From Aquarana catesbeiana (lineage: Eukaryota; Chordata; Amphibia; Anura; Ranidae), in the NCBI RefSeq assembly GCF_042186555.1, contig NC_133327.1:331770495-331834494 (forward strand): a stretch of DNA of 64,000 nt. Direction: 5' to 3'. Below are positions 1 to 10,421 of the stretch, in pieces (within the stretch, counting starts at the first letter, position 1; every line of letters begins with the position of its first letter). The notes beneath the pieces were generated by a model, which saw only the letters and a program-made list of their open reading frames with translations, was not told the DNA's origin and searched no databases. Both the position numbers and the translations under genes were made by a program.

Positions 1-115
1 TTTCCCTGGGGTCTAGGGGGCATACCTGGTGGTCCATGGTGGACGGTTTCCTTGGTGGTCCTGGGTGGCTTCCCTGGTGGTCCTGGGCGGCTTCCCTGGT
101 GGTCCTGGGTAGGAT
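1..115. repeat. GC-rich minisatellite
   Basis: Imperfect tandem copies of a roughly 22-base unit of the form ggtggtcctgggtggcttcc run from the window edge. The array lies directly beside the hairpin-rich end module of the TTAA element and looks like part of that element. Its left limit is outside the window. Confidence 0.75.
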
Positions 116-486
116 CCGAGGGGGGGCTGTGCTGACAAACAATCAGCACAGATCCCCCCCTGTCAGGAGAGCAGCCGATCAGCTCTCCTCTACTCACGTC
201 TGTCAGACGTGAGTGAGGAAAAGCTGATCACCGGCTCTTCCTATTTACATCGCAATCAGCCGTGATTGGACACGGCTGATCACGTGGTAAAGAATCTCCG
301 TCAGAGACTCTTTACCTAGATCATGTTGCGGGGTGTCAGACTGACACACAGCAACAACGATCGCCGAGATGTGAGCCCCCGGGGGCGTGCAGCGGCTCAA
401 TATCCTGTGGACGTCATATGATGCCCAGTCAGGGTATTGAAACCACTTTGCCGCTGTCATTCTGCTATATGGCGGACGGTAAGTGG
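1..486. mobile_element. TTAA-flanked non-autonomous DNA transposon, right part
   Basis: After the minisatellite come several perfect short hairpins (ctcacgtctg/cagacgtgag, cagccgtgattgg/ccaatcacggctg type pairs). The end is ggtaagtgg followed by TTAA at 487-490. The same hairpin module appears inverted at 47621-47830, and the same kind of end (caagtgg|ttaa) occurs at 24110, 25713 and 48584. It has no coding capacity. TTAA target sites are typical of piggyBac and Kolobok elements; which one applies here is not decided. The left end is outside the window. Confidence 0.65.
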
Positions 487-870
487 TTAAATAAATGTGT
501 CACTAAGTGCATTCCAAGGGGTAATAAATATAGTCGAACAAAGGTTAAACCTGGGTGGCTAAACAAAAATGTAAAATGTCATATTAAGGACAAAAAAATG
601 GCCTTTAAAAATTACAAAGCAGAGGGGTCAGTTTTAGCATTCCAACAATACAAGGTATGCAATGCGAGGTGTTAGAATGCAATCAGGGCCGCTAAAAAAG
701 ACTATGAGAGACATATAGCGGGGGAGAGTAAAAATAATCCCAAGAAGTGTTTTAAATATATTAACAGTAAAAAGGCGAGGTTGGAATATATAGGCGAAGT
801 CTGAACACATTGCCAAACCAACCTATTAACATTCTACGAGGAAGTGAGCTTCCATCAGGACAAAGTTAAG

Positions 871-1790
871 CCGGTGGATGTGGTGTACCTAGATTTTTAA
901 AAAGCATTTGATACAGTCACCCACAAACGCTTAATCTACAGGCTGAGGTTTGTTGGCATGGACCATAAGGATTGTTCTTGAATTGATAACTGGCTACGGG
1001 TTCGTGTCCAAAGGGTTGTGATAAATAACGTGTACTCAGAATGGTCTAGAGTGGTTAGTGGGGTACCCCAGGGCTCTGTCCTGGGACCAATTCTGTTTAA
1101 TTTATGTGTAAATGATATAGAGGGTGGGATAAATAGCTCGATCTCAGTGTTTGCTGACGACACAAAAATATGCAGGGCAATAACAACACAGCAGGATATA
1201 GAATACTTACAAGAGGAACTGAATAAATTAATGGAGTGGGCTACAGTATGGCAAATTAAGTTTAACACTGAAAAATGTAAGGTAATGCATTTGAGGGGTA
1301 AAAATATAAATGCTAGTTACTCATTAGGGTGAAAACCCCTAAGGGATTTCAGGATGGAGAAGGACCTAGGGGTCCTAGTAGATACAGATTGAACAATAGC
1401 ATGCAGTGTCAAGCTGAGGCTACCAAAGCTGACAGAATTTTAGCATGCATTAAAAAGGGAATTTATTTCAGAGATAAAACGATTATTCTGCCACTTTATA
1501 AAACTCTTGTTCGGCTGCATCTGCAGTATTCCGTCCAGTTATGGTCACGAGTCTTCAGAAGGGATATGCTGGAGCTAGAGAGAGTCCAGAGAAGGGCAAC
1601 TAAATTAATATGGGGGCTGGAGGACCTCAATTATGAGGAACGACTACAAGCGCTAAAATTATTCTCCCTGGAGAAGAGACACTTGAGAGGAGATATGATA
1701 GCAATATACAAATACCTCAATGATGATCCCAGTGTAAGTAAGAAACTTTTCAGTCCCAGGGATTATAAGAGGACACGGGCCACACAATGA
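871..1790 (+). pseudogene. LINE reverse transcriptase, C-terminal remnant
   Basis: Translation shows RT motifs in order: VVYLDF-KAFDTV (with an in-frame stop), GVPQGSVLGPILF, and the catalytic FADD box within SVFADDTKI at about 1147-1175. The thumb region follows, then the family's C-terminal block (LYKTLVRLHLQY, ERVQRRATKL, FSLEKRHLRGDMIAIYKYL). Nonsense codons near 899 and 980 and a frame change near 1330 break the protein. The N-terminal part of the RT is deleted around 830-850. It would copy element RNA at nicked target DNA; this copy cannot. Confidence 0.85.
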
Positions 1791-1973
1791 AACTGGAAGA
1801 GAAGTGGTTTAACCTTAAGCTGCATAGGGGGTTTTTCACTGTCAGGGCGGTGAGGATGTGGAACTCTCTTCCACAATCGGTAGTGTCGGCAGGAAGTATG
1901 GATAGTTTTAAAAACCTCTTAGGTGGGCACCTTATCGAAAACAATATACGGTAATTTGGGATTTTTTTTTTTC

Positions 1974-1975
<2 letters not shown>

Positions 1976-2004
<29 letters not shown>
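1976..2004. repeat. (AC)n microsatellite
   Basis: About 14 AC dinucleotides following a T-run, inside the 3' UTR of the LINE. Confidence 0.95.
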
Positions 2005-2070
2005 GCTATACAGGTTGAACTGGATGGACTGTTGTCTTTATTCAACCTTATCAGCTATGTAATTATGTAA

Positions 2071-2611
2071 GAATATTAACAATACATAATAATACACTGT
2101 ACACACAAAAACAACAAACTTTACATTAATGTAGAGAATTAAACAAATAATATGTGTAAAAAGCAGTTTGCATTTCATCACTTATTTCTGTAGCTCTTAG
2201 ATTACCTGTTTGAAAATTCCCAGAATTTAAAGCTGTAATGATATAATGCTTGCTTCAGTAAATCGGTATTTGTTGATTCAAGTGATTTAACTGGAATATA
2301 TCAAATAATCATATCACTACGGAAGCATGCAGCAAAGCCATAAAAATCATTAAATAATTTTAAAATCAGTGAAGGGATTTAAGTGTCAGTGTAATATAGT
2401 CTATCGTTTAACCATACATCTGAACTTTGATAGCAGGTTTTATGAATCGCTCTTAGGTAAGCTAAATGAAGGAGGATTATAGTATTCAAGTCAAAATGAC
2501 ACAAAGGCATAATTCTATATCTTGGGATCAGCAGTAGAAAAACACCACAGACTTTAAAGTTATATTGTTGTTGAAAATATGCTTCTATAAAAATACTACC
2601 AATGTTTTTTT
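2071..2611. other. no feature recognised
   Basis: AT-rich single-copy-looking sequence between the LINE tail and the first Harbinger end. I see no long ORF, repeat or RNA gene. Confidence 0.6.
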
Positions 2612-2614
2612 GTA

Positions 2615-3271
2615 TGCCGTGTACACATGATCGGAAATTCGGCCAGCAAAAGACTGATGAGAGCTTTTTTGGTCAGAAAATGCGACCGTGTGTATGCTCC
2701 ATCGGACTTTTGCTGGCCGAATTTCCACCAGCAAAAGATTGAGAGCATGTTCTCAATTTTTCAGATGGAAAAAGTTTCTATCGGAAATTCCGTTCGTATG
2801 TATGCAATGTATGCAAAAAACCATGCAAGCTCAGAATCAAGTACGAGATGGAGCCGCTCAGTCTGGTAAAACGACTGTTCATAATGGAGATGGCACATTC
2901 ATCACACTGCAAATTTTTAAATCTTTCAATGCAGCGCATTCTCTTCTTTTTTATAATGCTAGAGTTCTCACAAACTGATTTCTTTATTATTTCTCATGAT
3001 CTCCTGAATAGTCTTTTTTGTTTTTCAAGCCAGATCTCCCTAATAATGTTTAGAATTAATTTTTATAGTCATTTTTTTAATCAAGATCTCCTGTTGTTTT
3101 TTTGTTTTTTTTTAGATTATTTTATAGTGATCTCCGTTTTTTTTTATGTATGCCACGTTTCCACAATATCATTATCATCTTGTATTTGTAAATCTCAGGG
3201 AGGTTGGTTGGTGTCCCTTGTTAATTTGACATTGTATTTTTTAAATGTACCTGCCTACTCACAAACAAACT
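2615..3271. repeat. Inverted terminal arm of the Harbinger, left
   Basis: Reverse complement of the right end: for example gttggtgtcccttgttaatt at about 3206 pairs with aattaacaagggacaccaac at about 16492, and the termini pair as well. In the intact copy this sequence is found only at the right end, so the left arm here is a duplicated and inverted right end. Confidence 0.75.
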
Positions 3272-3594
3272 GTCCTTTTGAAGCTCTGGTAAATTCCACG
3301 ATCAAGAGGGTTATGGCAGTGCTGGAAAATAATGGTGGCCACACAAAATATTGACACTTTGGGCCCAATTTGGACATTTTCACTTAGGGTGTACTCACTT
3401 TTGTTGCCAGCGGTTTAGACATTAATGGCTGTGTGTTGAGTTGTTTTGAGGGGACAGCAAATTTACACTGTTATACAAGCTATACACTAACTACTTTACA
3501 TTGTAGCAAAGTGGCATCTCTTTAGTTTTGTCACAGATATAATAAAATATTTACAAAAATGTGAGGGGTGTACTCACTTTTGTGAGATACTGTA
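3272..3594 (+). mobile_element. Tc1 element, 3' fragment
   Basis: Encodes the last residues of a Tc1-type transposase (..ENNGGHTKY, stop at about 3353). It then has the non-coding tail and the terminal repeat ending actcacttttgtgagatactgta. The 5' part is missing. It sits inside the left Harbinger arm, where the pairing with 16440 breaks off. It is a different Tc1 subfamily from the copy at 18114. Confidence 0.85.
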
Positions 3595-3637
3595 TGCCTG
3601 CATATTTTTAATACATGGTGTGTATTTTTTTTTTTAG

Positions 3638-3807
3638 GTGATGTTCAGGTTGTGGAACCAAAATCCAGTGATTTCACCAATGACAGTGCACAACGGCTGA
3701 TCCAGGAAATCATGTTTTGTAGTGGTGATTTGGACCTTATCAAAGAAAAAACCAAGGAGATTGAACAAAGACTGAAGAACACGATTGATGTATTAGGGAG
3801 AATCTAA
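3638..3807 (+). pseudogene. Myb-like gene last exon, inverted duplicate
   Basis: A T-rich tract and acceptor ttttag precede gtgatgttcaggttg.... The translation ends ..IDVLGRI-stop, matching the last exon of the intact Myb-like gene (42455-42603, minus strand, also ending DVLGRI) and the remnant at 7868-8028. Its plus orientation fits the inverted left arm. It is an isolated exon without the rest of the gene. Confidence 0.8.
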
Positions 3808-3869
3808 ATCCTAAAAAGACTCCTGGATTTTTTTTTTTCTAAAAATGTTATCTAAAGTTTTAATACAGT

Positions 3870-4128
3870 TTAAAAGCCAAATTTGGAAGATGCACACAGT
3901 GTGTCAACATGTGCTATCTGCCATCAGGGGATTTCAATGTACACGTTTTGTGGGTGCAACCCCTTCCTCCCAACTCTAGTAGGTGAGAGGAAGGGGTTGC
4001 ACCCCCAAAACACATCCATTGATCCCCCATGATGGGAGATAGCACATGTTGACATTGGGTATGGGATCATAAAGGAACTCCCCATTTTGACTCACAATTT
4101 GTGTGCATCTTCTAAATTTGGCTTTTAC
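3870..4128. repeat. Foldback MITE
   Basis: Near-perfect palindrome: aaaagccaaatttggaagat pairs with the complement near 4101-4125, and caacatgtgctatctgccat with its complement near 4030-4054. A second copy lies inverted at 7556-7815, so it was present before the Harbinger arm was duplicated. Confidence 0.85.
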
Positions 4129-4265
4129 AGGGGTGACTTCACCCCATCTGATGAAGGCAAGATCAAGACCTTTTCCACACTATAAAATGTCTGATATTGC
4201 CTTCCTTTTTGCAATGTTGAACTTTGTAAGTACCAGAGTTGTGTATGTTATGTTTAGAAACATCA

Positions 4266-5117
4266 GTAACAAACAAATGGCCCCTGTCCCCACCTATAAC
4301 TTGGCTTCACAGCAAGAAACACATGGAAGGGCTATCACATGAAAGACAAAAACAGAACATTCCATAGCTCAACTCACCAACCAGTCTGCCAATTGACCAA
4401 ATTATCTGTCCAACAGTCTGAATTAAAAACAGGGGTTTAGTTAGCATGCATTTGCAAACGCATGCATAAGCTGCAAGGCCTCTTCACGGCACCCTGTGTA
4501 TGCTTGCAGTCCTAACGCTACTGAATTTATAAGCATCTCCACAATGGAAGCACATGCATTAAATGGATAGATGAGGGGCAGGTGGGCCTGGAGGTAGCCC
4601 AATCACCCTTAAAGGAACAGGAGCACACTGGACACCCAGCAAGAGCACAATGGCAGCAAAGGTGTACAATGTGTCCCCAGGCCAAAAATTTACCAGTAAC
4701 AAACAAATGGCCCCTGCCCCCACCTATAACTGGCCTTCAAGCATACACAGGGTGCCATGAAGAGGCCTTGCAGCTTATGCATGCATTTGCAAATGAGTAC
4801 TAACTAAACCCCTGTTTTTAATGCAGACTGTTGGACAGGTAATTTGGTCAGTTGGCAGACTGGTTGGTGAGTTGAGCTATGGAATGTTCTGTTTTTGTTT
4901 TTCATGTGATAGCCCTTCCATGTGCTCCTTGCTGTGAAGGCCAGTTATAGGTGGGGCAGGGGCCATTTGTTTGTTACTGGTGTATATTTGGTCCGCGGAC
5001 ACACTGTACACCTTTGCTGCCATTGTGCTCTTGCTGGGTGTCCAGTCTGCTCCTGTTCCTTTAGGGGGGATTGGGCTGCCTCCAGGCCCACCTGCCCCTC
5101 ATCTATCAATTTAATGC
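4266..5117. repeat. Nested double palindrome
   Basis: Two interleaved inverted repeats. Arm 4266-4510 pairs with 4735-4985 (both carry the agcttatgcatgc / gcatgcataagct block and the acaaacaaatggcccctg block). Arm 4556-4735 pairs with 4920-5117 (caggtgggcctggaggtagc against its complement). It has replaced most of transposase exon 1. No gene is seen in it. Confidence 0.8.
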
Positions 5118-6782
5118 ATGTTCTGCAGTTGCAGGTCCTGCAGAAGGACTATATTAAGGTAAGATTTCTCCTTTAACATCACATTATATGTATTTAATTT
5201 TTGCTAATGTATTGTATTTCTTTCATCTTTCCCTAATTACCATGAATGTAATATGCTGTGAATGTCCCCTTTCTTCTCATGCATGCTGGAATTTTTTAAA
5301 GTTCCTTTTTTGACCTTCATGCATATTTTCCTTCACTAACCTCCCCAGCATGCTACCCTGGGCTCATACACACCTAGCCTAATCACTAAACAATGTATTT
5401 TGTCAGCTCCATTGTAGTGCTTTACCCTAAACACCCCCTAAAATGTGTACAAATGTTATTTGTGTCCTTAAATTCATGCAGAGTGCCTGAGGCTTTTTTT
5501 GGGGGGTCCAAACTCATTTGGAACCCTCCCTCCCCCGAACCGTTAAGTCAACCGATACCAATCCTCTATCTGCTGACTTTGCCCAACCCATACACACTAT
5601 ACCTACCTCTTTTGTGGTCAGATTTATGGATGAATTCACCAAAGCATGTAGTCCAAGGGCCTGCCTGAATACTTTCAAATGGTACTGTTTAAAGTTTTTT
5701 TCTCTTATTATCTTGATGGGTAATTGCAGAATGAAAAAACATGCTTCAATTTGTACAGTATTACAGTGTATACAGTACAGTACAGTAATACAGTGTATTT
5801 ATATCTTTTTATTATGACACTTTTTACCTTTCCAGTGGGCTGCCAATAGTTTAAGTAAGGAAGGGCTGGCCAAAGCATCTCCCCCTATAATTTTGACAAA
5901 GGGCCATCAGAGAGGGTGAGGAATCTGATAAGTGTACTTTATATATTTGTCTTTAAATACTCCTTCAAATAAATGTTATACTGATGTTGGCCAAGAATGT
6001 TTGTGTTTAATCTGCTTGCAATGTTTATGTGCAAAATTACTATTTTTTTTTCTTGTTTGACTCCACAGTGTCCTTCAATGACACAGGAATGGCAGACTGT
6101 GGCATCCCAGTTTGCCCAGCGGTGGGACTTTCACAACTGCGGAGGGGCAATAGATGGAAAACACATCTACATCGTACCAACCCCCAACTCAGGGTCATAT
6201 CATTATAATTACAAGGGGTTTAAAAGTATAGCGTTGTTGGCGGTTGTGTCGGCGACATATGAGTTTCTGTATGGGGATGTGGGGAAAAATGGCCGGATGT
6301 CGGATGGTGGAGTCATCACCCAGACAGAGTTTTACAGATGGCTCCAGAATGGCAGCTTGGGCTTGACACCTCTGGAAGACAATATGGCGGGACTCCCGTT
6401 TGTCTTCATTGCGGATGAGGGTTTTGCACTGGGAGACCATCTTCTGTGGCCATTCCCAATGAGGACCCTCACCCCGGACCATAAGGTTTTTAATTACTGG
6501 CTGGCCAAAGCCAGAAAAGTGGTTGAAAATGCCTTTGGAATAATGGCCAGCGGATTCCGCATATTTCTGACAGCGATCCATATGACGGAATATAAACTGA
6601 ATCATATTGTCCTTGCCTGTTGCATTCTCCACAATTTCCTATGGAAAAATGCTATAAACTATGTGGCCTCAGTTGGGACCGAGGCTGGTGTTACAAATCC
6701 AAATACCTTGACCACACTTGAAACTGGCCGTCCTTGCTTGCCCCTCCAAAGCGCCCGCGAACTTAGACAGAAGTACCTCTAG
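5118..6782 (+). pseudogene. HARBI1-like Harbinger transposase, 5'-truncated
   Basis: Only the last ~14 codons of exon 1 survive (to 5158, donor aag|gtaaga). Exon 2 runs from 6069 (acceptor ccacag) to the stop at 6780-6782 and is open for 237 residues. It carries the DDE_4 nuclease core with all three acidic residues visible: D in GGAIDGKH, D in FVFIADEGFAL and E in KVVENAFG. These have the same spacing as in the intact copy at 39144-41434, to which it is colinear including the intron position. The N-terminal helical DNA-binding part was lost to the palindrome at 4266-5117. A clean exon 2 but no start means it is probably not translated as a working transposase. Confidence 0.85.
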
Positions 6783-7139
6783 TACTTTGTGGGTAGGTGG
6801 GCCATTGATATGCCAGACATTGTGTGAAACTTTTCTCAAATAAATATTTTTAGTATAAACTGAACTTATATTTCATTTGATTTACTGCTTGTGTTTCTTT
6901 TAGCTGTCTCCTAGGTTCTCCAATGGCCTTTTTTTATGGCCATTTTCTTCAATAGTGCAAACGTAATTTATTTGACACATGAGGCGAGAATCTCTTCTTC
7001 AGTGAAATATTATGTTATGGGTCTTCTACACACACACCTTGTTTTTGTTGTTAATGTATGTAATGCATTAATGATAAAAAGATTCTTCATTTTCAGCACC
7101 ATACTTGAAATGGGGAGTCACGAAAATGGAATGATTATG

Positions 7140-7262
7140 GCAAATTATAAAGCATTGTGGGAGTTATTTACTAAAGGAAAATCCACTTTGCATTCCAAGT
7201 GCACTGCAAAAGTACACTTGAAAGTGCACTTGTAGTGCAAAGTGAATTTGCCTTTAGGAAAT
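7140..7262. repeat. Small foldback MITE
   Basis: Inverted ends gagttatttactaaaggaaa and ttgcctttaggaaataaccc flank a purine/pyrimidine-alternating core (aagtgcactt repeated on both strands). It lies in the 3' flank of the broken transposase. The same ctttagtaaat-type ends recur at 26309 and 62104. Confidence 0.7.
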
Positions 7263-7555
7263 AACCCCCATTGTCACTGTAAACAACTTACTCCAAAAAC
7301 TGCTATTGAGCATTGAAAGAAGATGTGCATTAGAAAAGTGTTTTTGAACAAACCAACATATTTTAGGAATAACATTTTTGGTATAGACAGTACAAATAGC
7401 CTTTTTGTGTTAAATAGGCATGTTTAAAACCATAAAACATTACCCAAATCAGGAACTTACAAAGTTCAACTTTCAAAAATGAAGGCAAGATCAGACATTA
7501 GTATGTTCAAACTGTGTTGATCCTACCTTCATCAGATGGGGTGATGTCACCCCTG

Positions 7556-7815
7556 CAAAAGCCAAATTTTGAAGATGAACACAAATTGAGAGTCAAAATG
7601 GGGATTTCCCTCCTGATCCCATTCCTAATGTCAACATGTGCTAGCTCCCATCATGGGGGATCAATGGACGTGTTTCAGGGTTACAACCCCTTCCTCTCAG
7701 CTACTTTAGTTGCGAGGAAGGGGTTGCACCCACCAAACGCGTATATTGATATCCCGTGATGGCAGATAGCACATGTTGACACACTCTGTGCATCTTCAAA
7801 ATCTGGCTTTAAAGA
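7556..7815. repeat. Foldback MITE, second copy
   Basis: Same palindrome as 3870-4128 in opposite orientation, with matching flanks on both sides (catcagatggggtga at about 7534 against tcaccccatctgatg at about 4138). Confidence 0.85.
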
Positions 7816-7867
7816 TACTTAAAAAATTGGTGAAAAATAGCTAAAAAATGAAGACTTTAGTTGTTTT

Positions 7868-8028
7868 TTAGATTCGGCCTAAAACATCAATGATGTTTTT
7901 GAGTATTTCTTCAATATCATTGATGTCTTCCTTGATCCTTTGTAAATCACGATTGCACACCATGATCTCCCCGATGAGGATGTGTGCACTTGTGAAATGT
8001 GAATCTTCTTCCACAACATCCACATCAC
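7868..8028 (-). pseudogene. Myb-like gene last exon remnant
   Basis: Read on the minus strand, acceptor attttag precedes gtgatgtggatgttg.... The frame stays open to ..NIIDVLGRI-stop at 7868. It aligns with the last exon of the intact Myb-like gene and keeps its position downstream of and opposite to the transposase. The neighbouring intron is split by the Penelope-like insertion that follows. Confidence 0.8.
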
Positions 8029-8074
8029 CTAAAATAAAAAAAAACACAAAAAAATACAACAAGAAGTAGGAATA

Positions 8075-8335
8075 ATGGATAGAGAACAATTACTCGTCCC
8101 CAATTCTAAAAAGAGAGAAAGTTATGACCTAACCTTCTGTACAGAATTCAATCGACAGTATAAACAAATAGAAAAGATCATTAAAAAACATTGGCCCATC
8201 TTACTTAGAGATCCAGTTTTATTGAAAACCTTACCTTCATGTCCAAAGTTCGTCTATAAACGTCTTCCAGTATTGCAGGACAAAATTGTTAAAAGCATCC
8301 CTGACCCCCCCAAGAAGTTGGTAACCTTCCTCGAC
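8075..8335 (+). pseudogene. Penelope-like RT C-terminal linker
   Basis: Translation gives FCTEFNRQYKQIEKIIKKHW followed by PILLRDPVL and FVYKRLPVLQDKIVKSIPDP. This pattern is known from the region between RT and endonuclease in Penelope-like elements (.. FNRQ..I..II.KHW.IL..DP.L...). The remnant at 31003-31430 shows the same block. The frame then runs into the TTAA insertion. Confidence 0.75.
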
Positions 8336-9321
8336 CAAACAGGTTTCTTTTTCCTGACCAGAGCACTTTTTGCGATTCAGCACTGCGTCGATTAAACTGA
8401 CAATTGTGCGATCGTGTGACGTGGCTATCAAACAAAATTGATGTCCTTTTTTCCCCACAAATAGAGCTTTCTTTTGGTGGTATTTGATCACCTCTGCAAT
8501 TTTTATTTTTTGCGCTATAAACAAAATAAGAGCGACAATTTTGAAAAAAACGCATTTTTTTTTTACATTTTGCTATAATAAATATCCCCCAAAAATATAT
8601 AAAAAAACATTTTTTTTCCTCAGTTTAGGCCGATACATATTCTTCTACATATTTTTGGTAAAAAAAAAATAGCAATAAGCGTTTATTGATGGGTTTGTGC
8701 AAAAGTTATAGTGTTTACAAAATAGGGGATAGTTTTATGGCATTTTTATTAATAATTTTTTTTTACTAGTAATGGCGGCGATCAGCGATTTTTATTGTGA
8801 CTGCGACATTATGGAGCACATGTCGGACATTTTTGACACATTTTTGGGACCATTGTCATTTATACAGCAATCAATGCTATAAAAATGCACCGATTCTTGT
8901 GTAAATGACACTGGCAGTGAAGGGGTTAACCACTAGGGGCGGTAAGGGGTTAAGTCAGTACTAGGGAGTGATTACTAACTGTAGGGGGGATGGGCTAGCT
9001 GTGACACTATACTGATCTCTGCTCCCGATGACAGGGAGCAGAAATCAGTGACACTGTCACTAGGCAGAATGGGGAGATGCTGTTTACATCAGCATCTCCC
9101 TGTTCATCCTCTCCGTGAGGCGATCGCGGGTATCCCCACGCCGATCGAGTCCACAGGAACTGCGACCCAACTCGCGGAGCTCCCGGCCGGGGCGCGCGTG
9201 TGCCACTGACGGCGCGCACGCAATGGCACAGCGGGGAATTCAAATGGATGTACCTGTAAGCGCGTTTGCCCAGCCGTGCCATTCTGCCAACGTACATTGG
9301 CGTGCGCCGATTGGGAAGGGG
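8336..9321 (+). mobile_element. TTAA-family element inside the Penelope-like gene
   Basis: Contains the family's shared blocks: cacaaatagagctttctttt (about 8456), ttttgcgctataaaca (8508) and ttttgacacatttttggga (about 8830), then gaaggggttaaccactag and a GC-rich hairpin end reaching gggaagggg|ttaa at 9322-9325. It separates the Penelope linker from the GIY-YIG part. Its left TTAA is not recognisable. It shares these blocks with 24725-25713. Confidence 0.7.
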
Positions 9322-9325
9322 TTAA

Positions 9326-9674
9326 ATGTGGCAGATGTCTAATCTACAGAACATGTAAGGGTGGAAAGAAAAAGACTACACATTTTAAATCTAGGGCAAC
9401 AGGACAAATATATGAAATCCCCAAATTTATAACCTGTGGCACCACATATGTCACATACCTTTTGGAATGTGAATGTGGTCTCCAATATGTGAGAAGAACC
9501 ACAAGAGAACTTAAAGTTAGACTGAGGGAACATATCAATAACATTAAAAAGGGTTTCCGTAAACACAGTTTATCATATCATTTTAGGAGATTCCACAATA
9601 GAGATCCCTCAAAACTCACATTTTGTGGCATTGATAGGGTGGAGAAACATTGGAGGGGCACCAATCTTAAATAG
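9326..9674 (+). pseudogene. GIY-YIG endonuclease of a Penelope-like element
   Basis: The frame encodes KCGRCLIYRTC (cysteine cluster), FITCGTTYVTYLLECECGLQ, YVRRTTRELKVRLREHINNI and SLSYHFRRFHNRDPSKLTFC, then ..RVEKHWRGTNLK-stop. The pattern Y-x-L-L-E-C-x-C-G-L-Q-Y-V-x-R-T-T-R-x-L-K-V-R-x-R-E-H is the GIY-YIG domain of Penelope-like elements, which nicks target DNA for RT priming. The usual G of YVG is R here. The upstream join to the RT is cut by the TTAA insertion. Confidence 0.85.
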
Positions 9675-9779
9675 GCTATCTCCCAAAACGAGACTTAATG
9701 GATATACAAATTACAGTCCTTAACGCTGAAAGGGTTAAATGTGGACCTGGACATTAATTGTTTTATTAGTAATTTTTGA

Positions 9780-10020
9780 CTGTTCATTTTTGTTATTTTT
9801 ATTTTCATTCTTATTTTTATTTTTATCTTTTTATTTTTATTTTTATTTTATTTTTTCTTATTTTTATTTTTATTTCATTTTTATTTTATTCTATTTACTT
9901 TCATTTTTATTTTATTCTATTTACTTTCATTTTTATTTTTATTTTTTTTTTTTTTTTTATTTTAAATTTAATTTTAATTTTATTTTAATGTTATTTCATT
10001 TCTTCTTTATTTACTTTATT
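9780..10020. repeat. T-rich (TTTTA)n-like simple repeat
   Basis: About 240 bases of tttta/tttat units with occasional c, in the 3' UTR of the Penelope-like element. ORFs across it encode only Phe/Tyr/Ile. Confidence 0.95.
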
Positions 10021-10421
10021 TATTTAATTTGGTTTCATTATTTGTTAGACCAGGCCTTCATTATATCATTCCCAATTATTTAACTATGTATATATATTTT
10101 TTCTTCACATTGAATATACTGTTAATGTCACAATGGTTCACATAATGTAATATACCATGATCTGTTTTTAATGTAATACCGAATTACTAACACTAGATGG
10201 CCTCTGATCACTTCCTGTTGATTCAGGAAGTAGGATGTTGGTGTTTATCTTTTGTCAACAAAGATTACATCACTTCCTGCGTCGCTGATCACTTCCGGTC
10301 TCGGCGGATACGTCACTTCTGGTTCTGGCGGAAACCTGAAGTGAGGCCAATTTCATACTGCGCCATCAATGAGAGCAGTGGGAGTCATTGGGTGTAGTAG
10401 GTGGTACTTAAAGTATATAGG

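Larger units (their letters stand above)
491..2070 (+). mobile_element. L2/CR1-like LINE fragment, decayed
   Basis: A 5'-truncated, internally deleted non-LTR retrotransposon in sense orientation. It holds part of the endonuclease-RT linker (491-830), the RT core from about 871, and a 3' UTR that ends in an AC repeat and the phrase gaactggatggactg...ttcaacc, typical of L2/CR1-like 3' ends. The 3' half is colinear with the reverse complement of 31640-32003 and 48889-49136, so the same family occurs twice in the window. No TSD was identified. Confidence 0.85.

Noticed and set aside
6195..6632. 145-aa minus ORF
   Set aside because: Antisense shadow of the transposase catalytic exon.
9739..10083. 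Phe/Tyr-rich 114-aa ORF resembling membrane segments
   Set aside because: T-rich simple repeat, not a membrane protein.
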